Source of the DNA: Paenibacillus xylanexedens
GTDB taxonomy: Bacteria > Bacillota > Bacilli > Paenibacillales > Paenibacillaceae
Length of the DNA stretch: 64,000 bases
NCBI RefSeq assembly: GCF_007680605.1
Contig: NZ_VEIO01000007.1
Coordinates: 165,119 to 229,118 of the forward strand
Reading direction: 5' to 3'
A program made the translations under genes and the position numbers. Of the stretch, positions 28,590 through 37,250 are shown piece after piece; position 1 is the stretch's first letter; each line of letters begins with the position of its first letter. The notes under the pieces were generated by a model. That model had not been told where the DNA came from. It ran no database searches and saw only the letters and a list, made by a program, of their open reading frames with translations.

Positions 28590-29624
28590 TTATGCCTTCA
28601 ACGGGCTATGTTCCATTTCATAGACTTTCTGGAGTATACGCAGGTTTTCTTCCTTCGCCGCATCGGACTCGGCATGTACATAACCTTCGACAAGTCTGTA
28701 TCCGAACACGAACAGAATCATCTCGTGTACACAGTGGTCAGCGAGTGGGGGAGCTTCCGCATATTCCGCAAAGCCTTTATAATACGCAGGAACACAGCGC
28801 TGATAGTATTCCACCATCTGCTCAATATCGCACTCATCGGCAACCAGGCTGGCGATATCCTCTCCAAAGTATCCCCACCCTGAGGTATCCCAATCGATGA
28901 GCGCGATGTTCCCATCGGCATAGATCAGATTGGTCACCCAGAAATCCCGATGGTTCAACACAATCGGCAGCTGTTCGATGCGAGCCAATACTTCGTCCGA
29001 GTGTTCATCCATATCGATCAACATTTGCCGGATATGGGGTGGGAACTCACAGTCTTCAGAACGGATGTAATCATAAACGACAGGCCATGAGCGATAGTGC
29101 AGATACGTATTTTTCATGAGATCGGCATGGCTCAAGTTGGTCAGACTCTTCAGCACTGCGGGCTGTTCCGCATACAATTTGCCTTGATAACGCCCTAATT
29201 CCAGCGCAGCCTGTTCAAACATTTCAACAGACAGATCCAGACCGGACACGCCGTCGATATATTCCAGCCACAGCTGAAATTCATTTTCTTCAGCATTCAT
29301 CTCCGCGTAATAACAGGTGGGCCAGCGGAAGGTTTCCGAGAATGTCGTTCCCAGGTCAGACATGTACAGATCATATTCCCGGCGCCATGAACCATGATCA
29401 TTATAACGTTCCCATTGTTTCTGAACTTTCAGTACAAGTTGGTAAGGCAACTTTTGGCCATCTTCGGTTTCGGCTGTTCCAGTTACCAGGTTTACGTTAC
29501 CCACAGTTCCGCCATGCAGAGTGGTTGTATGATAGTCCGCTGCAATAATGTTCTTCTTAAAATACTGGTTTAAAACATGAGTTAAGGTTTGCATCTTTAT
29601 TTTCGTCAGCTTCGTCTTATTCAT
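28590..29624 (-). CDS. Aminoglycoside phosphotransferase-like kinase
   Basis: A 344-residue protein of the APH/choline-kinase fold. The catalytic loop LNHRDFWVTNLI and the metal-binding IDWDTSGWG are intact, as is the acidic helix following. The natural substrate is unknown: members phosphorylate antibiotics, sugars or choline-like compounds. Its ATG overlaps the rsgA stop by 4 bases, giving translational coupling in the rsgA operon, so it is probably expressed only with that GTPase. Confidence 0.82.
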   Translation of the reverse strand: MNKTKLTKIKMQTLTHVLNQYFKKNIIAADYHTTTLHGGTVGNVNLVTGTAETEDGQKLPYQLVLKVQKQWERYNDHGSWRREYDLYMSDLGTTFSETFRWPTCYYAEMNAEENEFQLWLEYIDGVSGLDLSVEMFEQAALELGRYQGKLYAEQPAVLKSLTNLSHADLMKNTYLHYRSWPVVYDYIRSEDCEFPPHIRQMLIDMDEHSDEVLARIEQLPIVLNHRDFWVTNLIYADGNIALIDWDTSGWGYFGEDIASLVADECDIEQMVEYYQRCVPAYYKGFAEYAEAPPLADHCVHEMILFVFGYRLVEGYVHAESDAAKEENLRILQKVYEMEHSPLKA

Positions 29625-30691
29625 TTCTTACGACCTCCGCTTTTGTTGGTTTGTTTACTCTGAATCCTGTTGATTTTGTTTTTCGCTCTTTTTTCGATGA
29701 GGTAGTTTGTTTTGTGTTGTACATACTTGTTCTCTGACTGCTGGGAAATATAATTCTCCCAACGTTCATGCTGTAGCGAACCGTCTGCTAGTGCAGAGAG
29801 AACGGCACATCCGGGCTCGGTCTTATGGCGGCAATCGGTAAAGCGGCACTGAGCGAATAATGCTTCGACATCGGCAAAGCTTGCATGAATACCTTCGTCA
29901 GCATCAAAAAGCCCAAGCTCACGCATGCCAGGAGTATCAATAACCATTGCGCCCGAAGGCAACATGAAGAGTTGACGATGTGTTGTGGTATGGCGTCCAC
30001 GGCTGTCGTCCTCCCGTATGGCCTGAACTTTCATGACGTCATTTTCAATTAATGCATTGAGCAGAGAGGATTTACCCACGCCAGACATGCCGAGAAATAC
30101 AACGGTATGACCCGGTGCCAGATATGGGGCGAGTTCGTCCAGCCCTTGACGGGTATGACTGCTGATCACGTGAACAGGCACATCGGAGATGCGTTGTTTC
30201 ACTTCTGCGAGCATAGGATAAGACTCAGTGACGAGGTCTGCTTTGGTCAAAATAATGACCGGTTTACCACCGCTTTGTCTGGCTTGCGTCAGGTAACGCA
30301 GGATACGATTCACATTGAAATCCTGGTTCAGCGAAGTCAGGATAAATACGACATCGAAATTGGTGGCGACAACCTGCTCCAATATCGTTTTGGCATAGCC
30401 TGCAGCATGGCCTGCATAGTCTGCACGCGAGAATTTGGACCTTCTGGGCAACACCTTAACGATCAGGGAATCACCGATATCGTTGTAGCGCAGCAGGACA
30501 AAATCCCCCACACAAGGAAAGTCAGTTGGCATATCCGCCTGATAATAAAATGAACCTTTTAGTACTGCGGTGACTTCACCCCGCTCTGTCATGACCGTGA
30601 ATTGCTCCCGCCGAAGTTCTGTAATTCTTCCAGGTAATAATCCATCGGGAACCTCTTCTGTTTCGATATATCCGTAGGTTTTTAAATTCAT
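29621..30691 (-). CDS. rsgA: RsgA-like ribosome small-subunit-dependent GTPase
   Basis: A 356-residue circularly permuted GTPase: an N-terminal OB fold, then G4 (TKAD, about 150), G1 (GMSGVGKSS, about 205) and G3 (DTPGM, about 255), then a zinc site with C283, C288, H290 and C296 (numbered from the tandem ATG at 30694). RsgA binds the 30S subunit and acts in its late maturation. A very basic C-terminal tail of about 40 residues is an extension. The gene is coupled to a phosphotransferase rather than to the usual prkC-type neighbours, so it may be a second paralogue. AAAGGAG lies upstream at a long spacing, behind an attenuator-like leader. Confidence 0.9.
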   Translation of the reverse strand: MNLKTYGYIETEEVPDGLLPGRITELRREQFTVMTERGEVTAVLKGSFYYQADMPTDFPCVGDFVLLRYNDIGDSLIVKVLPRRSKFSRADYAGHAAGYAKTILEQVVATNFDVVFILTSLNQDFNVNRILRYLTQARQSGGKPVIILTKADLVTESYPMLAEVKQRISDVPVHVISSHTRQGLDELAPYLAPGHTVVFLGMSGVGKSSLLNALIENDVMKVQAIREDDSRGRHTTTHRQLFMLPSGAMVIDTPGMRELGLFDADEGIHASFADVEALFAQCRFTDCRHKTEPGCAVLSALADGSLQHERWENYISQQSENKYVQHKTNYLIEKRAKNKINRIQSKQTNKSGGRKK

Positions 30692-30733
30692 CATGGGTAT
30701 AAGGTTAGCTCCTTTAATATTGTTTTTGGACGC

Positions 30734-30783
30734 AAAAATGCCGCAAACAAGCAGCCTCTTACGAAGCTACTGTTCTGCGGCAT
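30734..30783 (-). terminator. Leader terminator 2 before rsgA
   Basis: On the minus strand ATGCCGCA pairs with TGCGGCAT around an inner AGC/GCT stem and is followed by five U residues. Lying 40 bases before rsgA and downstream of terminator 1, it would stop transcription before the gene unless opened. Confidence 0.75.
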
Positions 30784-30791
30784 CAGGACGC

Positions 30792-30818
30792 AAAAAAGAT
30801 ACGACCTTCATCGTATCT
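30792..30818 (-). terminator. Leader terminator 1 before rsgA
   Basis: AGATACGA pairs with TCGTATCT around a 6-base loop, followed by six U residues. The leader ORF at 30808-30879 ends within its loop. Confidence 0.8.
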
Positions 30819-30879
30819 GCAAACAGCAATATTCACGAAAGGTTACTTTGAAGGGCATAACAAAGAATACGGGAGTCAT
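30808..30879 (-). CDS. Possible 23-residue leader peptide in the rsgA leader
   Basis: The ORF begins MTPVFFVMPFK and ends CCLQIR, with its stop in the loop of terminator 1, so a ribosome here would mask the 5' arm. Only AAGCGGGA, very close to the ATG, could serve as ribosome site, which weakens the call. The 8-bp stem GGCATAAC/GTTATGCC encloses its start. Confidence 0.3.
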   Translation of the reverse strand: MTPVFFVMPFKVTFREYCCLQIR

Positions 30880-30893
30880 TCCCGCTTTTTTTT
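30870..30893 (+). terminator. Plus-strand hairpin with T run and no plus-strand gene
   Basis: CGGGA pairs with TCCCG around a short loop and is followed by eight T residues on the plus strand. No plus-strand gene precedes it for 3 kb, so it may be part of the minus-strand leader fold instead. The gap continues to 31073 with AT-rich sequence in which I see nothing else. Confidence 0.4.
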
Positions 30894-31073
30894 CAGTTAT
30901 GCCAGCTATTCAGTTTTAATACTGAACCACCAAATCAATATAAGTAGTAGCCAATTAAAACCTCTCCCTTCGTGTAAGGAACTTGCTTATCGCTAAGCCT
31001 TCTTTACCATAACCTGTAATGGAAAATAATTCAATGTTATTTGTATGCAAATTTCAAAATTTTATAAACTACT

Positions 31074-31640
31074 TTATGGACGACTGTAAATGACGAAGTG
31101 CCCTTCACTGGCAGATTCGCTGCCGATCCAGCCCACAGGCAGTCCCTGATTTTTATAGACATTGAACATCTCTTCAAAATAAGGATGTGGCTCCTTGCAT
31201 AACAATCGGGCTCGCGCAATCTGAAATAGATCACCGCTGATGATATCAGCGAGATGGTTGATTTGAGCAGGCTTGAGGTGCAGTTCATCAGCCAGTCCCT
31301 CTAATTTTTTCTTCATTATGCCGTAGAAATCTTGCTCCTCTTCATACATAATGAACGCTCGGGCAAGAGACTTCTCCTGATCACCAGAGGCGGGTGGAAT
31401 ATCCCCTGACGCGTCTGCAGTGATGTCTAATAGAAAATAAAAAGGAGGCTCTACATCCTCATCCTGGTAAAATAACAGGGCTTCCTCTAGATTCGTAAAC
31501 GGATTTGGTGCCTCAGAAGCGGCTACATCTGCTGTAACGCCATCGGTAACGGGGGGATATGCTCCCTTCAATACATTGCCATATTCCATGTAATCAATAA
31601 TCTCACGTACATTTACAGGAAAGATTTCTTTACTGGTCAT
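31074..31640 (-). CDS. Uncharacterised 188-residue protein
   Basis: ATG 31640 has GGGAG 12 bases upstream. The first 60 residues are acidic, with a low-complexity alanine- and proline-containing part (PPVTDGVTADVAASEAPNPF). The centre is helical (KSLARAFIMYEEEQDFYGIM) and the C-terminus ends in a strand-rich segment. There is no signal peptide. The family is not recognised; the long leader of rsgA lies downstream, so it is probably monocistronic. Confidence 0.65.
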   Translation of the reverse strand: MTSKEIFPVNVREIIDYMEYGNVLKGAYPPVTDGVTADVAASEAPNPFTNLEEALLFYQDEDVEPPFYFLLDITADASGDIPPASGDQEKSLARAFIMYEEEQDFYGIMKKKLEGLADELHLKPAQINHLADIISGDLFQIARARLLCKEPHPYFEEMFNVYKNQGLPVGWIGSESASEGHFVIYSRP

Positions 31641-31819
31641 TGTTGGTCTCAACTCCCGACATTTAATGGTAGATGCCTTATAATTCTACATTTATGTGCG
31701 GAGAGCCTGCCTGCAAAGCAAAATCATTCAAGGATGCTATAACGACTTCGCGTTCGTGGAGTAGCTCGGATATGTTACAATTTTTCTATGACAAAAAGTG
31801 ACGTAGTTAAGGTGGGGAT

Positions 31820-32731
31820 ATGATGAATCAACGCAGGCTGGCGATGATGCGCCTCATGGATTCCAGACATAAGTTCACGGCTCGGGAGCTTGCAGAACGA
31901 TTCGAAGTGTCGGTTCGAACCATCCAGCGTGATCTGGATGCATTACAGGCAATAGGCTTTCCCCTATACACGGAGGTAGGTGTTAACGGTGGATACCGTG
32001 TACTGCCCAATCGCATTTTGCCACCTCTGCAGCTGACGCAGCAGGAAGCATTGGGTTTGTTTATGATGCTTGAATATTTGGAGATGGTTCCTGATTTTCC
32101 GTATGGTTCGATTCGTGAACATCTGGCAGAGCAGTATTTCTCTACACTGCCTTTGGATGTACAGGAGCGGATTGCGGGGATGAGGGAACACATTGCATTT
32201 ATGCAGCATCCAGGCGAACATCGTGAGTCTCTCACATCCGATCTGTTAACAGCTTCTGTCGAGAAAAAAGCTATCTCATTCATGTACCACGCTCGGAGCG
32301 GTTGGAAAAAGGTGACCGTCTATCCCATAGGCATCTATTATGAGCAGGGGTATTGGTACATGCCTGCACGGCATAACGATCACGTATTGTTATATCGTGT
32401 GGATCGAATAAAGCAGCTTACGGTGCTGGATCAGATCGATGAATCTGTACCTACACTAAAAGCATGGCTGAAACAGGCAACGCACACGGATGGTGAAGAG
32501 GTTGTACTGCAATTTACAGCATTCGGGGCAAGAATAGCTGCGTCGGATGCATTATTCAAGACCGTATCAGATCAAGAGTGGCGCGGCGTTGTGCCACATT
32601 CGGAGTTTGCTTTTACAGCGCGTAGGCTACTCTCCTATGGACCTGAGGTCAAGGTGATATCTCCACGAGAATTGCAGGAGCTGGTCCGTACGATGCTGGA
32701 GCAAAGTGTAGCGCAATATAAGGAGGATTAG
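31820..32731 (+). CDS. YafY-type transcriptional regulator with HTH and WYL domains
   Basis: A 303-residue regulator: an N-terminal winged helix (RELAERFEVSVRTIQRDLDA, ending GVNGGYRVLP), then a WYL ligand-sensing domain (about 135-220; the W-Y-L motif is modified) and a WCX C-terminal extension. WYL domains bind nucleic acid-like or nucleotide ligands. GGTGGGG precedes the tandem ATGs at 31820 and 31823. It is divergent from the gene at 31640; the target is unknown. Confidence 0.88.
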   Translation: MMNQRRLAMMRLMDSRHKFTARELAERFEVSVRTIQRDLDALQAIGFPLYTEVGVNGGYRVLPNRILPPLQLTQQEALGLFMMLEYLEMVPDFPYGSIREHLAEQYFSTLPLDVQERIAGMREHIAFMQHPGEHRESLTSDLLTASVEKKAISFMYHARSGWKKVTVYPIGIYYEQGYWYMPARHNDHVLLYRVDRIKQLTVLDQIDESVPTLKAWLKQATHTDGEEVVLQFTAFGARIAASDALFKTVSDQEWRGVVPHSEFAFTARRLLSYGPEVKVISPRELQELVRTMLEQSVAQYKED

Positions 32732-32832
32732 AGGATATTGGCTTCTCATATGGAAGATATAGAAGTGTTACCCGAAATGCCGGGGCATGACTTAACGTAA
32801 TCTTATATCGATTCAGCGAAAGGGGGGCTACC

Positions 32833-32910
32833 ATGATACGATTCATAAGAAGTTTTAACACCCGCTCTATGCAGAGTCCAAGCGAGGAACAACGGCGGTT
32901 GTTTGCATAG
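32833..32910 (+). CDS. Possible small protein, 25 residues
   Basis: ATG with AAAGGGGGG 5 bases upstream encodes a basic peptide beginning MIRFIRSFNTRS and ending RRLFA. A perfect 10-bp inverted repeat (GCTCTATGCA at 32864, TGCATAGAGC at 32904) lies across it, so the RNA may fold at its end. It could alternatively be the leader of the CD3324 gene at 33012. Confidence 0.4.
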   Translation: MIRFIRSFNTRSMQSPSEEQRRLFA

Positions 32911-33011
32911 AGCCTAATATCCATTCCCGCCATCATTGATATGATAAAATCAGAAGTTTTCTCGTTAGACTCTGCTACCTTAAAGATTAACTTTTTAAGG
33001 AGTGGAGTACG

Positions 33012-33299
33012 ATGAAATATGTGAATGCGGATGCCGTCCTTCCGAAGGCATTGCTCGAAGAGATACAACGTCATCTTCCTGGTGGATTAATCTATATTCC
33101 GAGGCCGAAGGATACCCATAAGAAATGGGGAGAGAATTCAGGCGGTCGACAACTGATCCGGGAGCGGAACAACGAGATTCGCCAGCAGTTTGCTACGGGA
33201 GCAACGACCGATGAGCTTGCAGAGCAATATTGTTTATCCATCGAGAGTATTAAGAAAATTGTATATTCTAAAAAGCAAAGCGAAATAGGAATGAAATGA
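33012..33299 (+). CDS. CD3324-family HTH protein
   Basis: A 95-residue protein of the CD3324 family, a small helix-turn-helix group found in Firmicutes. Family signatures are HLPGGLIYIPRP near residue 20 and LAEQYCLSIESIKKIV near the C-terminus, which forms the recognition helix, together with the basic RQLIRERNNEIRQQF. It is likely a DNA-binding regulator with unknown targets. AAGGAGTGGAG precedes ATG 33012. Confidence 0.8.
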   Translation: MKYVNADAVLPKALLEEIQRHLPGGLIYIPRPKDTHKKWGENSGGRQLIRERNNEIRQQFATGATTDELAEQYCLSIESIKKIVYSKKQSEIGMK

Positions 33300-33315
33300 G
33301 ATTGGATGAAAAGGG

Positions 33316-33345
33316 AGTCACATTCGAGCCATCGGATGTGGCTTT
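33316..33345 (+). terminator. Terminator of the CD3324 gene
   Basis: AGTCACATTCGA pairs with TCGGATGTGGCT (G-T pairs included), followed by T residues. Confidence 0.75.
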
Positions 33346-33503
33346 TTACTATGTTCCTTCAATGAGCAGACATGGATGTAAAGAATGATTAGAAAACGAA
33401 TATTACATATCTGTCCGCCGCCAGCATTCGTACAATAGAGTCCAGAGGGCACGTTTACTTAAAGCGGGCGTAACCAGTGGAAGGAACGGTGATTTAGATA
33501 AAC

Positions 33504-34073
33504 ATGAATATCCAAGTGGAACTGACGAATCCAGACAAGGCATATATCATCAAAAACATGTATCCGTTATACCTGCATGACCTGTCAGGACATTATGGGC
33601 TGCAGGAGGCACATCGACCGAATGTACATGGTATTTACGAAGAGAGTTCTGACTACCGAACATTACAAGACCAATACGATGTGCAAAATATATGGTGGGA
33701 AAAGCCGGGTTGTCTCTATCCTTTTCTGGTCATGGCTGAGGATAGGCCTGCTGGATTTGCATTGGTGGCAACACCGCCTTACTGTACACCGGGCATCGAT
33801 TTTTTCATGAACGAATTCTTCCTGCTGCAACCATATCGGGGGATGGGCATTGCAGAGCAAGCGGCGGCAACGATCTTCGCTATGTTTAAAGGCAACTGGG
33901 AGATATTCACCAATCCAGGGGAGAAAAACAAAACCGGTCAGCATTTCTGGCGCAAGACGGTAGCGAATTATACGAAAGGATTGTACGAGGAAGAAGTAGC
34001 CTTAACCGCAGATGCAGACGAGGATGGGCTCAAATTAATTTTTCGTTTCTCGAATCATACCGTTGATATATGA
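33504..34073 (+). CDS. GNAT-family acetyltransferase
   Basis: A 189-residue protein with the GNAT fold: a core strand PFLVMAEDRPAGFALVATPP, then MNEFFLLQPYRGMGIAEQAA, where R/Q-G-x-G binds the pyrophosphate of acetyl-CoA, and a C-terminal FTNPGEKNKTGQHFW. The N-terminus is aromatic-rich, as in the YoaP/MarR-associated subgroup that modifies small molecules. Substrate unknown. The ribosome site is weak. Confidence 0.8.
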   Translation: MNIQVELTNPDKAYIIKNMYPLYLHDLSGHYGLQEAHRPNVHGIYEESSDYRTLQDQYDVQNIWWEKPGCLYPFLVMAEDRPAGFALVATPPYCTPGIDFFMNEFFLLQPYRGMGIAEQAAATIFAMFKGNWEIFTNPGEKNKTGQHFWRKTVANYTKGLYEEEVALTADADEDGLKLIFRFSNHTVDI

Positions 34074-34087
34074 ACTGATAACAAATC

Positions 34088-34127
34088 AGGCAGACATTAC
34101 GCTCTGATCATCTGTAGTGTCTGCCTT
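34088..34127 (+). terminator. Terminator of the acetyltransferase gene
   Basis: AGGCAGACA with TAC pairs with GTA and TGTCTGCCT. Confidence 0.6.
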
Positions 34128-34179
34128 AGAATTAATATGATAAAGTTCGACATAATCTTTGGGTATCCTCCCAATCAAA

Positions 34180-34220
34180 AGCGGCTTTTCTAAGATGTAC
34201 ATCCGCTTAGAAAAACCGCT
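34180..34220. terminator. Hairpin between convergent genes
   Basis: AGCGG and TTTTCTAAG pair with CTTAGAAAA and CCGCT, with one mismatched bulge. It probably ends the GH43 transcript. Confidence 0.6.
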
Positions 34221-34236
34221 CCTTAATTTAGATAGA

Positions 34237-36105
34237 CTAGAAGTTCAATCGCGTAAACGTGGCATCGCCCTTAACGGTAGCATTGCTGGAGGCATTCACC
34301 GCATCCAGTTGCAACACATAATCATAATGTCGGATGTAATATCCGGGCTGGTTATATGATTGAAGAGATACTTTGGTGCTGTCTGCCCAGCCGGGGCTGA
34401 TCAGAAATGTAGCATCGCCCTTATATGCGGTAGTGTTTGTGAAGGCTTCAAGTACAATTTTGTTATTTGCATTACGTTTCAGGAAATAACCAGGGTAGTT
34501 GATTGCCTCCAACGAAACACCTGTAGAGCTGGCAAGACCCGGTACAACGCGGAACTGGGCATCCAGAGCGGGGGTGACATTCGCATCAATGCGAGCAACG
34601 TAGTTGGCGTGACGGATCATGCGATCCGGTACATTGTGTGAAGTGAACTGGCTGTAGCCTGTAGCTTCAGGCGTGGATGGGCCCAGCATTTTGACTTCAT
34701 GCAGTGTTGGGGTGTACCAGTTGCCCGGATTGTTCCACAAGACAGCGTTGACCATATTTATTCGCACATAGCGAGCTATGAAATGCACCGCATCCGTGGT
34801 GAAGCCATACGTCAGATTATTGGTGCGATCCAGCGTGGAGTAATTTACGCCATCGTTGCTAATCTCGATTTTGTATTTGTAATACCCCTCGGAACCTTTA
34901 TACATAAACCAGGATATGTCGATCTCCGTAATGGTTTTTGGTGCTCCGAAATCGACCTGCCACCATGCCGGCCAGCTATTGGAGGAAGCTACCCACGAGG
35001 TCTGATAGTTACCGTCATTGACAAGGGAGGGGGACGAGCCAGAGGCCGTCGAGCTGGCGGAGGCTGCCTTGCCTTGGGCATGATTGACGAGCGCAGGTAA
35101 CGTGACCTGGCCTGTTGCCGCGTCAATGTTCCATGACGTATACCATTCCAGCGAGGCCGTTCCACTGGCGTCATTTAACGTGAGTGGTAGCCAGATATGT
35201 TTGTGCTCGCCCAGATTCATCGGATTCCAGCGATCTGCCATATAGATATATGAAGTGGTGTTACTACCCTGAATCGTGGCAATATCATGAATCTGAGAGC
35301 CAAAGGCTGATGGATTGCCATAAGGCGTAAGTGCAGTCCATGGCCCTGTCATGGACGTAGCTGTAGCGTATGCTCCCTGATTCGGATACCAGCCAGCGGC
35401 CTGGGAGGTGAAGAGATAGTAGCGGTTTCCTTTTTTCACAACAGCAGGGGCTTCACGGTATGCATTCTCGAACAACCATCCTTCGAACGACTGTACCCCT
35501 GTGTAGCTTGCATTCATTTTAAAAATAGCCATCGTATCATTCGCACCGCCGTTTTTACGGGAGGCCGTTACGAGATAACCTGTGCCGTTCGTATCCACGA
35601 AAACAGTCATGTCACGGGATTCATAGTCAAGCGGACGGAAGCTACCCTCATACGTAAATTTTCCATTGGGTGTACTGCTGGTAGCTACTGCAACGCGGCC
35701 GAGATTATAATCCGTACCGTTCTCATAATGAGCCCAGAGCACATATTGCTTGGTGGAGGCGTTATAGATCACTTTGGGACGTTCGATTTTACTGGAGGCG
35801 AGTTCCGTAGCGGAGTCTTTGGTCAGGATGGCATTGCTAAAAGTCCAATTTTTCAAATCCGTTGAGGTGTAGACGTTCACGCTGTCAAACTTGCCGCCCA
35901 CCGCATGTTCGCCATACAGATAATACGTTGAGCCTACCTGCAGGATGTTACCGCTGTTGGCGTGAATGGGATTGCCAGCCGTATCAAGCCAATCGGTACC
36001 ATTGGTAATTGCTACACTTGCCGCGTTGCTTCGTTCAGGATGTAGACCAAACATCGTTAATGCGAGTGTGAAAACCAGAAGCCAGACCGTCTTACGTTTT
36101 CCCAT
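34237..36105 (-). CDS. Secreted GH43 exo-beta-1,3-galactanase-like enzyme with CBM32 and CBM42
   Basis: A 622-residue secreted enzyme. It has a signal peptide ending SNAA; a five-bladed GH43 domain (about 30-340) with TDWLDTAGNPIHANSG, ERPKVIYN, and SRDMTVFVDTNGTGYL; an F5/8 type C (CBM32-like) domain (about 345-465); and an AbfB/CBM42 beta-trefoil (about 475-622; YPGYFLKRNANNKIVLEAF). The N-terminal motifs are those of GH43 subfamily 24, whose members remove galactose from beta-1,3-galactan of arabinogalactan; arabinan specificity is a possible alternative because CBM42 binds arabinose side chains. ATG 36105 has GGAGGT 7 bases upstream, and a cre box lies at 36137-36150. Confidence 0.82.
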   Translation of the reverse strand: MGKRKTVWLLVFTLALTMFGLHPERSNAASVAITNGTDWLDTAGNPIHANSGNILQVGSTYYLYGEHAVGGKFDSVNVYTSTDLKNWTFSNAILTKDSATELASSKIERPKVIYNASTKQYVLWAHYENGTDYNLGRVAVATSSTPNGKFTYEGSFRPLDYESRDMTVFVDTNGTGYLVTASRKNGGANDTMAIFKMNASYTGVQSFEGWLFENAYREAPAVVKKGNRYYLFTSQAAGWYPNQGAYATATSMTGPWTALTPYGNPSAFGSQIHDIATIQGSNTTSYIYMADRWNPMNLGEHKHIWLPLTLNDASGTASLEWYTSWNIDAATGQVTLPALVNHAQGKAASASSTASGSSPSLVNDGNYQTSWVASSNSWPAWWQVDFGAPKTITEIDISWFMYKGSEGYYKYKIEISNDGVNYSTLDRTNNLTYGFTTDAVHFIARYVRINMVNAVLWNNPGNWYTPTLHEVKMLGPSTPEATGYSQFTSHNVPDRMIRHANYVARIDANVTPALDAQFRVVPGLASSTGVSLEAINYPGYFLKRNANNKIVLEAFTNTTAYKGDATFLISPGWADSTKVSLQSYNQPGYYIRHYDYVLQLDAVNASSNATVKGDATFTRLNF

Positions 36106-36136
36106 TACGTACACCTCCATATAGATTAGAAAATAA

Positions 36137-36150
36137 TTAAAGCGCTTTCA
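36137..36150 (-). promoter_or_regulatory. cre box upstream of the GH43 gene
   Basis: On the minus strand TGAAAGCGCTTTAA, a good match to the CcpA operator core, lies 32 bases before the start codon. Confidence 0.75.
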
Positions 36151-36367
36151 AATCTATTGTAGTTGATTTACAATATTTAGCAAGTGAACAATTCAGAGAT
36201 TGCTGAACAGAGCAACATCTGATGGAGAATAAGCGGAAAGAGCATAATGCTGCCCCTATTGACTGTGATATGAAGCCAGAAATCAGATGAAGTCGTATAT
36301 AAATGGTAGTATCTTTGTAGGAAGATGAAGGATAAAACACATATAGGCGCTGGAGGTGCTAGATGCT

Positions 36368-37144
36368 ATGAATGATGCCGTATGCTATGAGGTAAATTCG
36401 GTAGAAGATTATATAGCGATGATCGAAGAGTTACCGAATGGTCAGGAGGGGTATTATTATCGCGGAGAAAACAGGCGATACGCCACTCAATCCTCTTCCT
36501 TACTTCGATCAGGAATAGCGCGATTGCTTCGAGATAACCCGGAATATTATGTGGATGCAGTAAATGATTATGTCCGAGATATGGCAGATCAAGCGGGAGA
36601 GTGGGAGCACGAGCATGTGTTAGCCTGGTGTCATCATGAGGGTCTGCCTACGAATCTGCTGGAGCTTACAGCGTCTCCGCTACGCGCGCTCTATTTTGCC
36701 TGTTTGAGCCGCGCCGATCATAGCGAGGAGCCGAGTCAGGCAGGGTACGTATATGGTTTTTCGAGAGAGAATACAGCCGATGTGACTGAATTAATATTGG
36801 AAAATGTGAAATTGAAGACATCTCGTTATAACTTGATTGAGGACATGGTCGATGATCCACGATGGATAAATCTGCTGTCGGATCACGATAAAAAGAGACC
36901 TTCTAAGCCTGATCTGGCCCAATTGCCTTACCTGATTTATCAGGCACCGTATAAGTATAGAGGTTCAGACGAACCGAATGGCCTATACTTCTATCAGCTG
37001 TTTCAGACGGTCTTCCCATCATCCGGTCCGGAGTTTTCATATGAGATCATGCAACAACACTACGAACCTTCGCTGATCGTCAAAGTGAGCAATCAGACAG
37101 AGATTCGAGAGCAACTTCATCACCGACTGAGGCTGTACAAGTGA
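36368..37144 (+). CDS. FRG-domain protein
   Basis: A 258-residue cytoplasmic protein. The N-terminal FRG domain has the signature YYYRGENRRY and, later, WCHHEGLPTNLLELTASPLR. FRG domains occur in phage-defence and toxin-immunity contexts but also in many plain hypothetical proteins. The remaining C-terminal part is unknown. ATG 36368 has GGAGG 11 bases upstream. It is followed by an SDR gene 106 bases on, without clear operon structure. Confidence 0.8.
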   Translation: MNDAVCYEVNSVEDYIAMIEELPNGQEGYYYRGENRRYATQSSSLLRSGIARLLRDNPEYYVDAVNDYVRDMADQAGEWEHEHVLAWCHHEGLPTNLLELTASPLRALYFACLSRADHSEEPSQAGYVYGFSRENTADVTELILENVKLKTSRYNLIEDMVDDPRWINLLSDHDKKRPSKPDLAQLPYLIYQAPYKYRGSDEPNGLYFYQLFQTVFPSSGPEFSYEIMQQHYEPSLIVKVSNQTEIREQLHHRLRLYK

Positions 37145-37250
37145 TTGAGGTATCGCTCGAATATAAGAGCAAGATTGTGATTGTCGTCTCGTGATATAAC
37201 TGTCCTGAGCCTTTGAGAAGGTCAGATTATTCATTGAAGGGGATGACGTT

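Noticed and set aside
30694..31073. Riboswitch of a known class in the rsgA leader
   Set aside because: No recognisable core of T-box, SAM, lysine, guanidine or similar classes; only the terminators and stems could be supported.
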